Below, piece by piece: positions 23,958-24,903 of a DNA stretch of 24,903 nucleotides; positions within the stretch are counted from its first letter, which is position 1, and each line of letters opens with the position of its first letter. Under the pieces are notes generated by a model that saw only the letters and a program-made list of their open reading frames with translations, ran no database searches and had not been told where the DNA came from. Location of the stretch: NCBI GenBank assembly GCA_013044305.1, contig JABEUT010000197.1, positions 1-24,903 of the forward strand, written 5' to 3'. The stretch comes from Bacteroidia bacterium. GTDB lineage: Bacteria; Bacteroidota; Bacteroidia; JABEUT01. The position numbers were made by a program, and so were the translations under genes.

Positions 23958-23990
23958 CACGGCGCTTTATTCATAGTTTTTCCCTTTTAA

Positions 23991-24020
23991 CCCTATCAGT
24001 AGTAATACCTACTTGCAGGG
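23991..24020 (-). other. Hairpin between the 125-residue gene and the SUMF1-like gene
   Basis: AGTAG (23998-24002) pairs with CTACT (24009-24013), and CCCT (23991-23994) with AGGG (24017-24020), giving two short stems separated by a symmetrical 3-base internal loop. It lies 27 bases beyond the stop of the upstream minus-strand gene. No T-run follows on that strand, so its role as a terminator is uncertain. Confidence 0.3.
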
Positions 24021-24047
24021 ATATTGAATTTTTGCAGAAAAATAAAT

Positions 24048-24425
24048 TTACAGGTCAAATGTAGCATATCCTGCGCTACATAACGATACGGAAAATACAT
24101 ACATGGCAATAAATGCCTGCACCTCGGCGCTATCAGCTGTCCCTGTCCATTGCCTGCTCCACTCCATGAGATAAAAAGAGTTTTTTAGTTCTTTTCCGAA
24201 GGCGGAGGCTTCAAATTCTTCCGGGGTATTTTTGCTTACCTCTAAATAGCCCGGTGAATCTTTTCTTGAGTTATATAAGTAGGCGTGAACGCCTAATAAT
24301 TTATCATTCAGCAGGCGCTGTTTGGTTTCATCCGGCTTTATGGTTTTTGTCATGGTTTTATAATCAAAGTGTATGGCATCGGCTATCGTTTTTAATGTAT
24401 CGGCGCTATTGTTGGTTGATACCAT
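24048..24425 (-). CDS. Small protein of unknown function
   Basis: 125 residues from ATG 24425, with no signal peptide. The first 95 residues are hydrophilic and mainly helical (DTLKTIADAIHFDYK, KPDETKQRLLNDKLLGV, SFYLMEWSRQWTG), and the end (AFIAMYVFSVSLCSAGYATF) is a weakly hydrophobic helix. No family was recognised. An imperfect promoter-like TATCTTGC lies at 24439-24446 on the minus strand, one T short of consensus. Codon use resembles the neighbours, and the frame stays open over its full length, so it is probably real. Confidence 0.5.
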   Translation of the reverse strand: MVSTNNSADTLKTIADAIHFDYKTMTKTIKPDETKQRLLNDKLLGVHAYLYNSRKDSPGYLEVSKNTPEEFEASAFGKELKNSFYLMEWSRQWTGTADSAEVQAFIAMYVFSVSLCSAGYATFDL

Positions 24426-24620
24426 ATTCCTTATCTATGCAAGATAAAAGTCCGGCAGTTTGTCGGTATAAATGTCAAGTGGGATTGTGCTAATCTTGCT
24501 CATGGATGGGCAAAGAAATTATACTAAAAGATTAGACCCACATATCCGGCCAGTAAATAAAATGTTCCGATACCAAAGCTTAAAGTTTTTACTGCGACAT
24601 AGTTTGGCGCAGGGGCGACA

Positions 24621-24628
24621 TATTTTTG
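24621..24628 (+). promoter_or_regulatory. -7 promoter element of the last gene
   Basis: TATTTTTG is a perfect TAnnTTTG, 16 bases before the ATG at 24645. A TTTG at 24603-24606 is only 14 bases upstream, shorter than the usual 19-21. The rest of the gap 24426-24620 shows no credible frame and no RNA fold. Confidence 0.6.
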
Positions 24629-24644
24629 TCTAAATTTTATAAAT

Positions 24645-24903
24645 ATGAAAGAAACACTAGAAAGATTAAACACAGTATTTGACACCATTACAGATTTACA
24701 ACCTTTACTAAGAGAGGTAATTAAGCAGGGGTATAGAATAATTATAGCAAGAAAACTTCCTGATGAAGAGTATCATAAACATTCGGAAGTACTCCAAAAA
24801 ATGACTGATATATGCAATCTCAAGAAAAAAGCGCTTAGCGAAAATAATTACGAATACCTCGCACTTCTTAGGGACAGAGAAAGAGCGGTGGAGGAATGGA
24901 TGG
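24645..24903 (+). CDS. 5' part of a small helical protein, cut by the window edge
   Basis: At least 86 residues, no stop before the end of the window. It begins MKETLERLNTVFDTITDLQP and is highly charged and helical. The visible end, with DICNLKKKALSENNYEYLAL then LRDRERAVEEW, has the spacing of a UVR-type (UvrB/UvrC) helical hairpin, where KKK..A..ENNYE..A.LRD is the usual pattern. On this short match the UVR reading is tentative. The start is supported by the promoter element 16 bases upstream. A/T content is higher than in the genes to the left. Confidence 0.55.
   Translation, partial: MKETLERLNTVFDTITDLQPLLREVIKQGYRIIIARKLPDEEYHKHSEVLQKMTDICNLKKKALSENNYEYLALLRDRERAVEEWM

Noticed and set aside
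1..24903. tRNA genes, CRISPR arrays, insertion sequences and prophage genes
   Set aside because: No cloverleaf-like segment, regularly spaced repeats, transposase motif or integrase was seen on either strand.

Overview
The window comes from a Bacteroidota genome, most likely an environmental Sphingobacteriia-, Chitinophagia- or Bacteroidia-like lineage. Four things show this: a fused lpxC-fabZ gene between lpxD and lpxA, a secreted protein with a type IX secretion (T9SS) C-terminal sorting domain, BT_3928-like and DUF1599 genes beside tpiA, and repeated TAnnTTTG (-7 type) promoter elements in place of sigma70 -10 boxes. Every assignment was made by reading the sequence; no database search was run.

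Left block (90-11776, all plus strand). A T9SS cargo protein with its own terminator is followed by a sensory cluster: a 7TM-DISM receptor fused to a SpoIIE/PP2C phosphatase (2177-4231). Overlapping it by 25 bases is a TPR protein with a transmembrane helix and a C-terminal domain that looks like a PP2C fold without its metal-binding aspartates (4207-6465). A GT87-like membrane glycosyltransferase follows after 19 bases. Then comes the early lipid A operon: lpxD, bifunctional lpxC/fabZ, lpxA, and a small ABC ATPase.

Middle block (19941 down to 11797, minus strand). This is one probable operon behind a perfect TATCTTTG element: a duplicated DUF1599 protein, a BT_3928-like DoxX/MauE membrane protein, an OppB/DppB-type permease, tpiA, and a 1519-residue exported protein whose start overlaps the tpiA stop (ATGA). 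The giant protein has no recognisable catalytic domain but contains recurring beta-rich GGxI(D/N)-aromatic units.

Right block (20239-24903, mixed strands, short genes). It holds rpmH (bL34) with its promoter, an unknown cytosolic protein, a small lipoprotein with C-terminal membrane helices, an exported OB-fold-like protein, a small exported carboxypeptidase-regulatory-like protein, an exported SUMF1/FGE-like protein, an unknown 125-residue protein, and the 5' part of a small helical protein that runs off the window.

No tRNA, rRNA, CRISPR array, insertion sequence or prophage gene was seen. The most unusual item is the pairing of an intact membrane PP2C phosphatase with a TPR-anchored apparent pseudophosphatase. 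Next come the giant exported protein coupled to tpiA, and promoter elements that sit so close to start codons that leaderless mRNAs are predicted. In two genes the promoter lies inside the longest open frame and argues for a downstream start.
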